Positions 25,001 through 33,012 of a stretch of 33,266 nt of DNA are shown in pieces. Both the position numbers and the translations under genes were made by a program. This DNA comes from JAYVSZ01 sp043774925 (GTDB lineage Bacteria > Pseudomonadota > Gammaproteobacteria > Burkholderiales > Methylophilaceae): contig JAYVSZ010000063.1 of NCBI GenBank assembly GCA_043774925.1, positions 1-33,266 of the forward strand, in the 5' to 3' direction. Positions within the stretch are counted from its first letter, which is position 1. Each line of letters begins with the position of its first letter. The notes under the pieces were generated by a model. The model ran no database searches. It was not told where the DNA came from and was given only the letters and a program-made list of their open reading frames with translations.

Positions 25001-25154
25001 GCCACTGTTGTTTGCGACTGGACCAGGTTCGGAAATTCAAAAACCATTAGCGATAGTCGTGATTGGTGGGTTAATTACTAGCACCTTGCTGACGCTCATA
25101 TTATTGCCTATGCTTTACAGTATGATCAAAGCTAAGCCTGATAACACACAATAA
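22056..25154 (+). CDS. czcA: CzcA/CusA-type heavy-metal RND transporter
   Basis: The proton-driven inner-membrane pump of the system, 1032 residues. The N-terminal helix KNPLLIIILTVCLVGGGLYA is followed by the porter-domain motif PIDAFPDVASTQV, the transmembrane block with AIGMLVDAAVVVVEN (D401 being the conserved proton-relay Asp) and a second half with KTFMPTMDEGDIILG and QPIDMRVNEMILGVRGD. The length and the duplicated 12-helix layout are normal for heavy-metal efflux RND proteins. The DFG that precedes the Asp in Zn/Co/Cd pumps is absent; the segment is closer to the Cu/Ag type, while other parts resemble CzcA, so the metal is uncertain. The ATG at 22056 overlaps the czcB stop (ATGA). Confidence 0.92.
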   Translation: MNKLIEFSLKNPLLIIILTVCLVGGGLYAAKELPIDAFPDVASTQVKIIMKSPGLTPEEIEARITAPIEVELLGLPNQTMLRSVAKYGLTDITIDFADGTDIYWARNQVAERINAVRGDLPSDATGGIAAMTTPLGEMLMFTVEGGGLNLTEQRSLLDWVIRPQLRALEGVADVNALGGKAKSFEVIPNLSAMQARGVTLYSLQTALETNNRNDGAGRLSQGEEAIIVRSEGRINSMDDILNTVVKAEAGAMVKVRDIASVNISFMTRNGAVSHNGQGEVVEGLVLGLRGANAQKLVEGVAAKLAEIEPTLPKGVKLNIFYNRGSLVDRAIHGVSKAMLEAIVLVLVLLMLFLGNIRAALTVALVLPLSALVTFMLMRYFGISANLMSLGGLTIAIGMLVDAAVVVVENVESKLAQHAEQLNKTGTKTGATTKRELVLHAVKEVSAPVLSGIAIIIIVFLPLLTLQGLEGKLFAPVALTIVFALAASLVLSLTVIPVFAAMLLSTKHHQEPWLVKHATQLYMPALKWALSNSKLVIAIAVVLLVITAGVYTQIGKTFMPTMDEGDIILGTEKLPSITLAQSVAIDTNVQAAVLKNVPEVAQVVSRAGSDELGLDPMGLNQTDNFVILKPREQWRTQNKEDIVNHIRDVMTNFAGIDYSFTQPIDMRVNEMILGVRGDLAVKIYGADLKVLEAKAEQIKTILEGIKGAKDVYTPQNSGVQYLSVNIDREKAGRLGFDIMHIQDALRMQVQGLQLGIVQEAGRRTPLVIKGAENLRLSPADFSNIRITSKDGVSVPLATLAKLEHVEGPVKIDRERASRMVVITSNVKGRDLVSFVEDAKRKIAAQVKLDAGYRIQFGGQFENQQRAATRLSIVIPIAILLIFVLLFSTFHSIKQTLLILANIPFAMIGGVFALWISGEYLSVPASVGFIALLGIAVLNGVVMMSYFNQLEASGMALKEVVMEGAKRRLRPVLMTASIAAFGLVPLLFATGPGSEIQKPLAIVVIGGLITSTLLTLILLPMLYSMIKAKPDNTQ

Positions 25155-25169
25155 GTATATGTTTTAATT

Positions 25170-25241
25170 GTGAACCCCAATATGGACTTAAACTTGAAGG
25201 ACGCTTGGGTATTTGGCGTGCGTACCGAAGTGAATTTTTAG
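25170..25241 (+). pseudogene. Remnant of an outer-membrane protein C-terminus
   Basis: A 23-codon open stretch just downstream of czcA and in the same frame, ending in LKDAWVFGVRTEVNF and a stop. A terminal Phe preceded by alternating hydrophobic residues is the insertion signal of outer-membrane beta-barrels. It looks like the last strand of a lost porin or receptor. It could also be chance. The spacer 25155-25279 otherwise holds a 13-base tandem duplication (TGAATTTTTAG at 25231 and 25244) and no terminator. Confidence 0.35.
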
Positions 25242-25279
25242 GCTGAATTTTTAGATTGTATTTTTAAAACAACACGCAC

Positions 25280-26011
25280 TTAAATTAACATCCAAGCGGC
25301 CATTGCCGCCATCAGCAAATCTTCCACAATCGTCACTGTTGTCATCGGCAAATTAAAGCCCATACCCAAGCAGGCGCAGCGGATTTTTTGCTTGTTTGCT
25401 ACTGCTAAAACCACGCCAATGCTAGAAAATGTCATGACAACAAGCGTCATCACATTCACAAGCATTGGCTTGTAAGCCAATAAATAGGCGGTTCCCAGAG
25501 CAAGCTCGATAAATGGATAAACAAAACCGTAACTTGGCGCTTTCTTCGCCAGCAAGTCGTACATGGCATAGCTGCTGGCGAAGCCGCGCAAATCTAGCAG
25601 CTTGAAAAATGAAAAAACCAAGAAAAAACCTGCCATAAAATTCGGCATCCAGCGATGCAAAACGAATTCGCCATGCGCAATTTCTACTACCAAAGTCACC
25701 AGTAAAATATAGGCAAACACCAGCAAGAGCGGTTTATATGTTTCAAGCCAAGATTTTTCAATATCTATCGGGCTGGCAGGCTTATGGATATTGGTTTGCA
25801 GAGCAGGTGCTATTTCGCTTAAAACATATTTTCCCGCCTGTGAAAGCGCGCTATTGAGTGCGCTTAAATCCACTTTGGGGTTGGTCAGCGTCGCTTGTGG
25901 CGGCGCTAGTGTTACTTGCGCAAGCTCCGCAAAATCAGCAAGCGTACTTTTGACGCGATTGACGCAGCCGCCGCAAGTCATACCCGAAACTGAATATTGT
26001 TTGATTGCCAT
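25280..26011 (-). CDS. HMA metal-binding domain fused to MauE/DoxX-like membrane domain
   Basis: A 243-residue fusion. Residues 1-65 form a heavy-metal-associated domain with GMTCGGC (C13, C16), as in copper or mercury chaperones. Residues 90-243 form a four-helix membrane domain of the MauE/DoxX superfamily, with segments near 92-110, 123-140, 163-200 and 224-243 and a Cys pair CACLG (C212, C214) of the MauE type. MauE helps form the disulfides of methylamine dehydrogenase, so thiol or metal chemistry at the membrane is inferred. It is convergent with czcA and divergent from the DUF3147 gene. Whether it serves metal resistance or cofactor assembly is not known. Confidence 0.8.
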   Translation of the reverse strand: MAIKQYSVSGMTCGGCVNRVKSTLADFAELAQVTLAPPQATLTNPKVDLSALNSALSQAGKYVLSEIAPALQTNIHKPASPIDIEKSWLETYKPLLLVFAYILLVTLVVEIAHGEFVLHRWMPNFMAGFFLVFSFFKLLDLRGFASSYAMYDLLAKKAPSYGFVYPFIELALGTAYLLAYKPMLVNVMTLVVMTFSSIGVVLAVANKQKIRCACLGMGFNLPMTTVTIVEDLLMAAMAAWMLI

Positions 26012-26077
26012 GTATAGTATGAATATTACGCTTTTTATTGAAAATTCAAGGCCAAATTTTACTTAAAGGTGAAGCAC

Positions 26078-26428
26078 ATGCAGTATCTTATTTTTAAATA
26101 TCTCATCACCGCGGGCTTGGTTGTGGCGATTTCTGAATTCGCCAAACGCAGTGATAAACTGGGTGGTCTGATTGCCGCTTTGCCAATGGTGACGGTGCTT
26201 ACGCTGATTTGGCTGTATGTGGAAAATCAGCCGACTAGCAAGATCGCTAATCATGCGTACTACACGTTTTGGTATGTGATTCCAACCTTGCCGATGTTTT
26301 TGTTGTTTCCGTACTTGCTACCAAAATGGGGTTTTTGGCCGGCGCTGGGCGCATGCGCGCTGTTCACTATGTTGTGTTTTTTCCTCTTTGCAACAGTTTT
26401 GAAACAATTTGGCGTGCAGTTGCTATAA
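26078..26428 (+). CDS. DUF3147 family inner-membrane protein
   Basis: A 116-residue hydrophobic protein with about four membrane helices. Features are LIFKYLITAGLVVAISEFAKR, GGLIAALPMVTVLTLIWLYVE, the helix around YVIPTLPMFLLFPYLLP and a last helix ALFTMLCFFLFATVL. The family is widespread and of unknown function. AAAGG (26065-26069) lies eight bases before the ATG at 26078, which is preferred over the in-frame GTG at 26069. It is divergent from the HMA-MauE gene (66-base spacer) and lies 45 bases before ygiQ, so it may be cotranscribed with it. Confidence 0.8.
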   Translation: MQYLIFKYLITAGLVVAISEFAKRSDKLGGLIAALPMVTVLTLIWLYVENQPTSKIANHAYYTFWYVIPTLPMFLLFPYLLPKWGFWPALGACALFTMLCFFLFATVLKQFGVQLL

Positions 26429-26473
26429 AAATAGCTTCTTAATCAAGCCATTAGCGCGTAAAATGCGCGGCTT

Positions 26474-28735
26474 ATGGAATTATACACAAGCATGCTTGCC
26501 AAGCCGATTCACACGTATCGCCCGTATTGGGCGAAGCGTTTTGGCGTGGCACCCATATTGCCGACGACGCGTGCCGAAATGGACGTGCTGGGTTGGGATA
26601 GCTGCGACATTATTTTGGTGACGGGTGATGCGTACATCGACCATCCAAGTTTTGGCATGGCGCTGGTGGGGCGTTTGTTAGAAGCGCAAGGTTTTCGCGT
26701 CGGCATGATTGCGCAGCCAGACTGGCACGATGCAAAAGCGTTTAAGGCGCTGGGCAAGCCGAACTTATATTTTGGCGTGACGGCGGGCAATATGGATAGC
26801 ATGGTCAATCGTTATACGGCTGATCGCAAAATCCGCTCTGATGATGCCTACACGCCCGATGCCGCTGCCAATAAACGTCCAGATAGAGCGGTTTTAGTCT
26901 ATTCGCAACGTTGTCGCGAGGCTTATTCTGATGTGCCCTTGGTTATTGGTAGCATTGAAGCGAGCTTGCGCCGTATTGCACATTATGACTACTGGAGCGA
27001 CAAGGTGCGCCGCAGTGTGTTAATTGACAGCAAAGCTGATATTTTAATTTTTGGCAACGCGGAACGCGCGCTAGTTGAATTAAGCCACCGTATCGCCAAA
27101 GGCGAAAAAGTGAGCGAGATACAGGATATTCGCGGCACAGCGTTTTTACGTAAAGCCATTCCTGAAGGTTGGGATGAGATTGAAAGCACTAAGTTAGATC
27201 GCCCAAGCACAATTGAAAAACACGTTGACCCTTATGAAATGAAGATGGGCAAAGCAGACGCCAGCTGCGCGACGGAAGAATCTTCAGGCAAACCAGTTTT
27301 ACCACATGGCACTAACCCGATTCAAATTATTCGTAAAGTTAAGGCAGACAGAAGCAAGCAAGTGGTGCGCTTGCCCAGTTATGAAGCCGTTTCGCAAGAT
27401 CCTGTTTTGTATGCGCATGCTTCGCGCGTACTGCATTTGGAAGCGAACCCAGGCAATGCGCGTGCACTCATTCAAAAGCACGGCGACCGCGAAGTGTGGC
27501 TGAATCCGCCGCCAATCCCGCTCACCACCAAAGAGATGGATTATGTGTACGATTTGCCGTATGCCCGCAAGCCGCATCCAGCCTATGGCGCAGCCAAAAT
27601 CCCCGCGTGGGAGATGATTCGTTTTAGCGTGAATATTATGCGCGGCTGCTTTGGTGGCTGTACATTTTGCAGTATCACCGAGCATGAAGGTCGTATTATT
27701 CAAAGCCGTAGCGAAGAGAGTATCCTCAAAGAAATCGAAGAAATTCGCGACAAAGTAGATGGTTTTACGGGCGTGATTTCTGACCTTGGCGGCCCAACCG
27801 CCAATATGTACCGCATTGCGTGTAAAAGCGAAAAAATCGAGCAATCTTGCCGCAAATTAAGCTGCGTTTACCCAGGCATTTGCGAGAATCTTAATACTGA
27901 CCACAGTTCACTTATTCAGCTCTATCGCAAAGCGCGCGCTATTAAAGGCGTGAAGAAAATTTTGATTGGCAGCGGTTTGCGTTACGATTTAGCCGTGAAA
28001 TCGCCAGAATACGTGAAAGAACTGGTGCAGCACCATGTTGGCGGCTATTTGAAAATCGCCCCAGAACATAGCGAAGATAATGTACTCAGTAAAATGATGA
28101 AACCCGGCATGGGCGCGTATGACGAATTTAAAGCCATGTTTGAAAAATTTAGCGCCGAGGCGGGCAAAAAACAGTATTTAATTCCGTATTTTATCGCCGC
28201 GCATCCAGGCACAACGGATGAAGATATGCTGAACTTGGCGCTGTGGCTGAAGAAATACGATTTCCGCCTAGACCAAGTGCAAAATTTTACGCCCACGCCC
28301 ATGGCCATGGCGACTGCTATGTATCACAGCGGCAAAAATCCGTTGCGCAAAGTCACGGCGGATTCCGAAGATGTGCCTGTTGCCAAAAACGGTAGCGTGC
28401 GCAGATTGCACAAGGCGTTTATTCGCTACCACGACCCTGCTAACTGGCCAATGTTGCGTGAGGCCTTAAAACGCATGGGTCGAGCTGACTTGATTGGCAA
28501 CGGTAAAAAATTCTTAATTCCTGCGTATCAACCCGTAGTTTCTGCGCTTATTAAGCAATCTGACGGTAGCGCGTTTAAAGCGCGGCAAGTGCCCACAAAA
28601 GCGAATTATAGCTTCACGCGGGCGCTTAGTGGCACGCAAGCAAGAGCGCCAAGTAAATTACCAGCGAAAATGCCAAAAGGCTTTAACGACCTTAAAAACG
28701 CAGCGCGACCAGCAAAATTAAAACCAGGGCGCTAA
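26474..28735 (+). CDS. ygiQ: YgiQ family radical SAM protein
   Basis: A radical S-adenosylmethionine enzyme of unknown substrate, 753 residues, full length for YgiQ/UPF0313. The N-terminal third has AEMDVLGWDSCDIILVTGDAYIDHP, the signature of the family. The 4Fe-4S cysteines lie in CFGGCTFC (C392, C396, C399), the spacing of canonical radical SAM enzymes. KIAPEHSEDNVLSKMMKPG and the YFIAAHPGTTDEDM segment follow in the barrel, and a basic Pro/Ala/Lys-rich tail ends the protein. The ATG at 26474 has no strong ribosome-binding site, but MELYTSMLAKPIHTYRPYW matches the family start. Confidence 0.95.
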   Translation: MELYTSMLAKPIHTYRPYWAKRFGVAPILPTTRAEMDVLGWDSCDIILVTGDAYIDHPSFGMALVGRLLEAQGFRVGMIAQPDWHDAKAFKALGKPNLYFGVTAGNMDSMVNRYTADRKIRSDDAYTPDAAANKRPDRAVLVYSQRCREAYSDVPLVIGSIEASLRRIAHYDYWSDKVRRSVLIDSKADILIFGNAERALVELSHRIAKGEKVSEIQDIRGTAFLRKAIPEGWDEIESTKLDRPSTIEKHVDPYEMKMGKADASCATEESSGKPVLPHGTNPIQIIRKVKADRSKQVVRLPSYEAVSQDPVLYAHASRVLHLEANPGNARALIQKHGDREVWLNPPPIPLTTKEMDYVYDLPYARKPHPAYGAAKIPAWEMIRFSVNIMRGCFGGCTFCSITEHEGRIIQSRSEESILKEIEEIRDKVDGFTGVISDLGGPTANMYRIACKSEKIEQSCRKLSCVYPGICENLNTDHSSLIQLYRKARAIKGVKKILIGSGLRYDLAVKSPEYVKELVQHHVGGYLKIAPEHSEDNVLSKMMKPGMGAYDEFKAMFEKFSAEAGKKQYLIPYFIAAHPGTTDEDMLNLALWLKKYDFRLDQVQNFTPTPMAMATAMYHSGKNPLRKVTADSEDVPVAKNGSVRRLHKAFIRYHDPANWPMLREALKRMGRADLIGNGKKFLIPAYQPVVSALIKQSDGSAFKARQVPTKANYSFTRALSGTQARAPSKLPAKMPKGFNDLKNAARPAKLKPGR

Positions 28736-28805
28736 TATCTCGCGTGCGTTGAACTAAAGCGCGCTTCTACAAGTCAGTCAATTATCTTATATTTCAGAGA
28801 ATAAT

Positions 28806-29666
28806 ATGCGACTTCGCTCAGTAGTTAATTTCCTTATTGGCCTTGTGTTTGTTGGATTCTCACTTGTAGCACAAGCCACAGAAAAAGGTTTGTTCTGGAA
28901 AATGGAATCCCCAGCTGGCAAGGTTAGTTACCTCTTTGGCACGATGCACACTGACGATAACCGCGTGAGTGATTTATCGCCAACCGTGGTTGAAGCGATT
29001 AAAAATGTAGACACGTTTATGATGGAGGCCGAATCGAGCAATGACCCAAAAACTTTGCTAATGGAAAAAGGTAGTTTGGCGGAGATGATTACCGAGGCGG
29101 AATTTGAGCAAGTGCGCGAGTTGGCCGATTTTCACGTGATGCATTTAGGCGCTGCCATGCAAATGAAACCGTGGTTGCTGGCTGTAATATTCGATTTGCC
29201 AAAACCGCAAACGCCGTTTGCACAAGATAACTTGCTCATGCGCAAAGCAGAAGACTTAGACAAAGAAGTGCTTGGTATTGAGACCAGTAAAGAGCATTTT
29301 GGCGTGATGGATAATTTTAGTTTAGACGAGCAATTGGTCATGCTGCGCGCAGTGCTTAAGCGCCCGCCAGAGGAGAAAGAAGCTAATTTCGAGAAACTAA
29401 TCGCGGCTTATTTGGCGGGCGATTCAGATAATATTGCCGCGCTAGATGCGCAAATGACAGGCAGTATTTTACCTAAAGAAATGTGGGTAAAAATGCGCAC
29501 AAAATTAATTGATGAGCGCAATGTGGTGATGGCGCAACGCACTATTGAAAAAGCTAAGGAAAAACCAGTATTTATTGCCGTGGGCGCGTCACATTTAGCG
29601 GGTGATGGCGGGCTGATTAGTGCGTTTAAAAAAGCGGGATTTAAGCTGACTATAGTTACAAAATAG
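28806..29666 (+). CDS. TraB/GumN family secreted protein
   Basis: A 286-residue protein with a signal peptide ending near residue 24 (VAQA). The TraB/GumN (Tiki-like) signatures are GTMHTDD (GxxH at 45-48), EAESS near residue 75 and GASHLAGDGGL near the C-terminus. Eukaryotic Tiki relatives are metalloproteases, and several bacterial members are likely hydrolases in the periplasm; the substrate here is unknown. The gene has its own short upstream spacer and ends one base before the yaiI stop on the other strand. Confidence 0.85.
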   Translation: MRLRSVVNFLIGLVFVGFSLVAQATEKGLFWKMESPAGKVSYLFGTMHTDDNRVSDLSPTVVEAIKNVDTFMMEAESSNDPKTLLMEKGSLAEMITEAEFEQVRELADFHVMHLGAAMQMKPWLLAVIFDLPKPQTPFAQDNLLMRKAEDLDKEVLGIETSKEHFGVMDNFSLDEQLVMLRAVLKRPPEEKEANFEKLIAAYLAGDSDNIAALDAQMTGSILPKEMWVKMRTKLIDERNVVMAQRTIEKAKEKPVFIAVGASHLAGDGGLISAFKKAGFKLTIVTK

Positions 29667-29667
29667 C

Positions 29668-30114
29668 TCACTTGAGGTGGGCTAAAAATCGATCTAGTTC
29701 CGCCGCAAAAGCCTGTCTGTCGCTATGGTTAAATGTAGACGGCCCAGAAATGTCCACACCGCTGCCTCGCAGCTCTTCCATCAAGTTGCGCATGGCTAGG
29801 CGCTCTGCAATATTGGCAACTGAGTAAAACTCGCCGCGCGGATTAAGCGCATGACCGCCTTTTGCCACCACTTGCGCCGCAAGTGGAATGTCCGCAGTAA
29901 TCACCAAATCATCCGCTTCAAGTAACTCAACAATTTTATTGTCCGCCACATCAAAGCCTTTTTCCACCTGCATGGCGCGGATGTTAGGTGAGGGCGGCAC
30001 ATAAAGCATTTTATTCGCAACAAGGGTAGTGTGGATGCCAGTTCTTTTAGCTGCGCGAAAAAGAATTTCCTTAATCACCACCGGGCAAGCGTCAGCATCT
30101 ACCCAAATTTTCAT
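29668..30114 (-). CDS. yaiI: YaiI/YqxD family protein (UPF0178, PIN-like)
   Basis: A 148-residue cytosolic protein of the DUF188 family. The N-terminal MKIWVDADACP (D6, D8), VTADIPLA and NPRGE segments are the conserved acidic motifs and suggest a PIN-like nuclease fold; no activity is established. Its start lies three bases after the rhlE stop on the same strand, so the two are almost certainly cotranscribed, which hints at a role in RNA metabolism. The ATG at 30114 matches the family start. Confidence 0.92.
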   Translation of the reverse strand: MKIWVDADACPVVIKEILFRAAKRTGIHTTLVANKMLYVPPSPNIRAMQVEKGFDVADNKIVELLEADDLVITADIPLAAQVVAKGGHALNPRGEFYSVANIAERLAMRNLMEELRGSGVDISGPSTFNHSDRQAFAAELDRFLAHLK

Positions 30115-30117
30115 TGG

Positions 30118-31620
30118 TTAACGGCCTCTACCGCCACTGCGATGCCCTTGTGGCTTTGGATTAAACAACGGCGTTTGCGGTTGCGCTTGGTGGCGCGCCG
30201 CTTCAGACATGTTTTTATTGCCTTGTGGAGCAGGTTCTATCAGCCTGCCATGCCCAAACGGATTGGCAGGCTTGTTAGCTTGCGGCTGATTTTTACTTTG
30301 GTTTCTATTTTGGCCTTGCGCATTTCCTGCAGGCTTGTTTCTACCTTGGCTTGGTTTTTGGCCTTGGCCCGAAGGTTTATTATTGGCTTGACCGCCGCCG
30401 CGATTCGGTTGCTGTCCACGGAACAGTCTTGGTGGTTCAGCTTCAATTTTGGCTGGTGGCACAAAACCTTCTACTTTTACCTTTGGAATTTCGCGTTTGA
30501 TTAGCTTTTCAATGTCTTTCAAAAACTTGGTTTCTTCTTCATCCACCAAGCTAATCGCCGCGCCAGTACTGCCTGCGCGGCCAGTACGGCCAATACGATG
30601 CACGTAATCTTCCGGTACATTTGGTAGCTCAAAATTCACCACTTGCGGCAATTGGTCAATATCCAAGCCACGCGCGGCAATATCGGTCGCCACTAATACG
30701 GGGATGCTTCCGTTTTTAAAGTCTGCCAGCGCTTTGGTTCGCGCGCTTTGGCTTTTATTGCCGTGAATCGCCATCGCAGGAATGCCGTCCTTTATTAGTT
30801 TGTCAGCCAAGCGGTTTGCGCCATGTTTGGTGCGGGTAAAAATCAACACTTGCTGCCAATTGTTCTGCTTAATTAAAAAGCTCACTAAATCACGTTTATG
30901 CGCTTGCCTAACCAAATGTACGGCTTGCTCAACCAGCTCAGTTGCCGTGTTACGGCGCGCCACTTCTACAAAGGCAGGGTTGTGCAACAAGCCGTCCGCC
31001 AGTTGTTTAATTTCATCGGAGAAGGTGGCGGAGAACAACAGGTTTTGGCGTTGCTTGGGCAACATGGCGAGTAATTTTTTGATGTCGCGGATAAAACCCA
31101 TATCCAGCATGCGGTCAGCTTCGTCCAGTACCAAAATTTCAACGCCAGATAAATCTACGTTGCGTTGGTTGGCATGGTCAAGCAAGCGGCCAGGTGTGGC
31201 GACCAGAATATCTAAAGGTTTTTTCAAGCGCGAAGTTTGCGGGTTGATGTTCACGCCACCAAAGATTACGGTTGAAGTGAGTTTTAAATATTTGCCATAG
31301 GTTTTAACGGATTCCTCCACCTGTGCGGCAAGCTCGCGCGTCGGCGTGAGAATCAAACAGCGCGGCCTATGCTTTTCTGCTGGATATTTAACAGGCGTGT
31401 TGCTGAGTATGTGCAGCAAGGGCAGGGTAAAGCCTGCGGTTTTGCCTGTGCCGGTTTGCGCGCCAGCGAGCAAATCGCCGCCGCTTAATACTTGCGGAAT
31501 GGCCTTGGCCTGAATCGGTGTTGGTGTGGTGTAACCCGCGTCGCTAATCGCGCGCATAATGGGTTCGGATAAATTTAAGTCAGCAAACGTAATAGTTGCT
31601 GGGGTGTTTTCTAATGACAA
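30118..31620 (-). CDS. rhlE: RhlE-like DEAD-box RNA helicase
   Basis: An ATP-dependent RNA helicase of 500 residues, probably acting in ribosome assembly or RNA turnover. Helicase motifs appear in order: AQTGTGKT (54-61, motif I), PTRELAAQ (93-100), ATPGRLLD, DEAD (166-169), SAT (197-199), ATDIAARGLDI and HRIGRTGRAG. From about residue 395 the C-terminal tail is low complexity, rich in Gln, Asn, Gly, Pro and Lys, ending GHRSGGRGR; such basic tails anchor RNA in RhlE proteins. A 133-base leader precedes the ATG. yaiI follows after three bases. Confidence 0.94.
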   Translation of the reverse strand: MSLENTPATITFADLNLSEPIMRAISDAGYTTPTPIQAKAIPQVLSGGDLLAGAQTGTGKTAGFTLPLLHILSNTPVKYPAEKHRPRCLILTPTRELAAQVEESVKTYGKYLKLTSTVIFGGVNINPQTSRLKKPLDILVATPGRLLDHANQRNVDLSGVEILVLDEADRMLDMGFIRDIKKLLAMLPKQRQNLLFSATFSDEIKQLADGLLHNPAFVEVARRNTATELVEQAVHLVRQAHKRDLVSFLIKQNNWQQVLIFTRTKHGANRLADKLIKDGIPAMAIHGNKSQSARTKALADFKNGSIPVLVATDIAARGLDIDQLPQVVNFELPNVPEDYVHRIGRTGRAGSTGAAISLVDEEETKFLKDIEKLIKREIPKVKVEGFVPPAKIEAEPPRLFRGQQPNRGGGQANNKPSGQGQKPSQGRNKPAGNAQGQNRNQSKNQPQANKPANPFGHGRLIEPAPQGNKNMSEAARHQAQPQTPLFNPKPQGHRSGGRGR

Positions 31621-31770
31621 TGGTGTTCCAATAAATTAAAAGTGCTGGTCTATTGCTTTTGAAGCAACACCAATCGAGACAAACAAATAGGGGTAAAAAG
31701 TGGCTAAAATGAGTAAGCCTAAAGCCACCGCACAGATTGGTGTGGTGCAGGGAACGGACATTATACGCGG
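31621..31770 (-). promoter_or_regulatory. rhlE promoter and structured leader
   Basis: On the minus strand a perfect TATAAT (complement of 31760-31765) with a weak -35 would start transcription near 31753, leaving a 5' leader of about 133 bases. The leader holds a short hairpin (31653-31667, TTGCTT/AAGCAA) and the words GATTGGTGT and ACACCAATC near its two ends, which can pair over about 60 bases. Cold-shock helicase genes often carry long leaders; regulation here is inferred. Confidence 0.4.
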
Positions 31771-31843
31771 TTTTGTGGTTGTATGGCGGAAACGCTACGC
31801 CCATACGCTCTAAGCTAGCTTGAATGACGCCCCCACGTAATTG

Positions 31844-32221
31844 CTAGCGAACCCACAAGACCGCTACCCCGGCGCAACCAAGCACCACAAGCGCTAGCGA
31901 TGCAGCCCACATATGCAGAAAGGTTGATATATAGGCTATCTTTGGGTTGGATGGTAAGTAGCGCACACGCACTTCTGCGCCTTCGATTGGCTTAGCACGC
32001 GCGTTGCCAGCGACAGAGGTAAATTGATGTTGTTGACCGTTCGCATCTGTAAACACGATTACGGGGTGGTAACTTGTTGCATCATCAATGATGCGTTTTT
32101 CATGTGAATAAACCCTTCCGCTGGTGATATTGCCAAAGAAAAATGCACGAAAGCGACGCCAAGCAAGCCAAGCTGCTAGTGCTAAACATATGAACCCTAA
32201 AGTTGCAAAATAATATTTCAT
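31844..32221 (-). CDS. DUF3592 family membrane protein
   Basis: A 125-residue protein with an N-terminal helix (about 4-20), a central beta-rich soluble part (HPVIVFTDANGQQHQFTSV, VRVRYLPSNPKIAYI) and a C-terminal helix (about 103-123). The layout and the YLPSNP motif are those of DUF3592, whose function is unknown. It starts 11 bases after the rsuA stop and is likely in the same transcript. Confidence 0.8.
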   Translation of the reverse strand: MKYYFATLGFICLALAAWLAWRRFRAFFFGNITSGRVYSHEKRIIDDATSYHPVIVFTDANGQQHQFTSVAGNARAKPIEGAEVRVRYLPSNPKIAYISTFLHMWAASLALVVLGCAGVAVLWVR

Positions 32222-32232
32222 TTTTTTCTGTA

Positions 32233-32982
32233 TTATGCATTAAGTTTGGACAAATCACTTTCACTTAACCACCGCCATTCGCCCACTTTCAAATCATCAG
32301 GTAATTTTAATTCGCCAATTTGGATGCGTTTTAAGCCTTCCACGCGGTTGCTGATGGCGGCGACCATGCGTTTAACTTGATGGTATTTGCCTTCGGCAAG
32401 CGTCATGTGAATGACGTTTTCATTAATTTTTTTTACATCTAAAGCTGCAATCGTTTCATCTTCATCAATTAATTTAACCCCGCCAAGAAGCGCATGGATA
32501 TTGGCTTCCACGATAGGGTGTTTGCAAGTCACTTCGTACACTTTTGGCACTTTGTGTTTGGGGGAGCTCATTTTGTGGATGAACTGACCATCGTCGGAAA
32601 TCAAAATTAGGCCAGTGGTGTCTTCATCCAGACGGCCGATACACTGTACGCCGCGCTCTACAAGCGGGAAGGGTAGCAGGCTGTAAATTGTCGGGTGATG
32701 CTGCGTTTTGTGTGAGCACTCGTAATTGCTGGGTTTGTGCATCATGAGATAAGATTTTTCTTTGTATTCCCATGCTTCGCCTTTAACGGTGAAGTGAAGA
32801 TTTTCAAGTGTAAATTCTGCATTGGGGTCATCGCACATTGTGCCGTTGACGGTGATTTCTTCGTTCAAAATCATAATGCGGCAAAGCTTGCGTGAGCCGA
32901 AGCCTTGGTTTTTCAGCAGTTTTTCTAGGCTCAATTTCTTAACAGAAATTGAGCGGCGTTCTAAATCTAAAGTTTTAGCCAT
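32233..32982 (-). CDS. rsuA: 16S rRNA pseudouridine(516) synthase
   Basis: Isomerises U516 of 16S rRNA to pseudouridine. It has 249 residues. An S4 RNA-binding domain (about 17-66, LSLEKLLKNQGFGSRK) is followed by the catalytic domain with GRLDEDTTGLILISDDG, whose Asp (D119) is the nucleophile. KPSNYECS, KVYEVT and EGKYHQVKRM are further family motifs. The match is closest to RsuA rather than RluB/E/F, judged by the HxPTIY and KYHQVKRM context. The first 16 residues precede the S4 domain and are longer than in enterobacteria; the ATG at 32982 is retained. Confidence 0.9.
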   Translation of the reverse strand: MAKTLDLERRSISVKKLSLEKLLKNQGFGSRKLCRIMILNEEITVNGTMCDDPNAEFTLENLHFTVKGEAWEYKEKSYLMMHKPSNYECSHKTQHHPTIYSLLPFPLVERGVQCIGRLDEDTTGLILISDDGQFIHKMSSPKHKVPKVYEVTCKHPIVEANIHALLGGVKLIDEDETIAALDVKKINENVIHMTLAEGKYHQVKRMVAAISNRVEGLKRIQIGELKLPDDLKVGEWRWLSESDLSKLNA

Positions 32983-33012
32983 GCTGGATTATACAAAGAA
33001 ACTTACATTAAC

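Noticed and set aside
31580..31804. A 74-codon minus-strand frame over the rhlE leader
   Set aside because: It overlaps the rhlE start in another frame, has no recognisable features, and covers the promoter.
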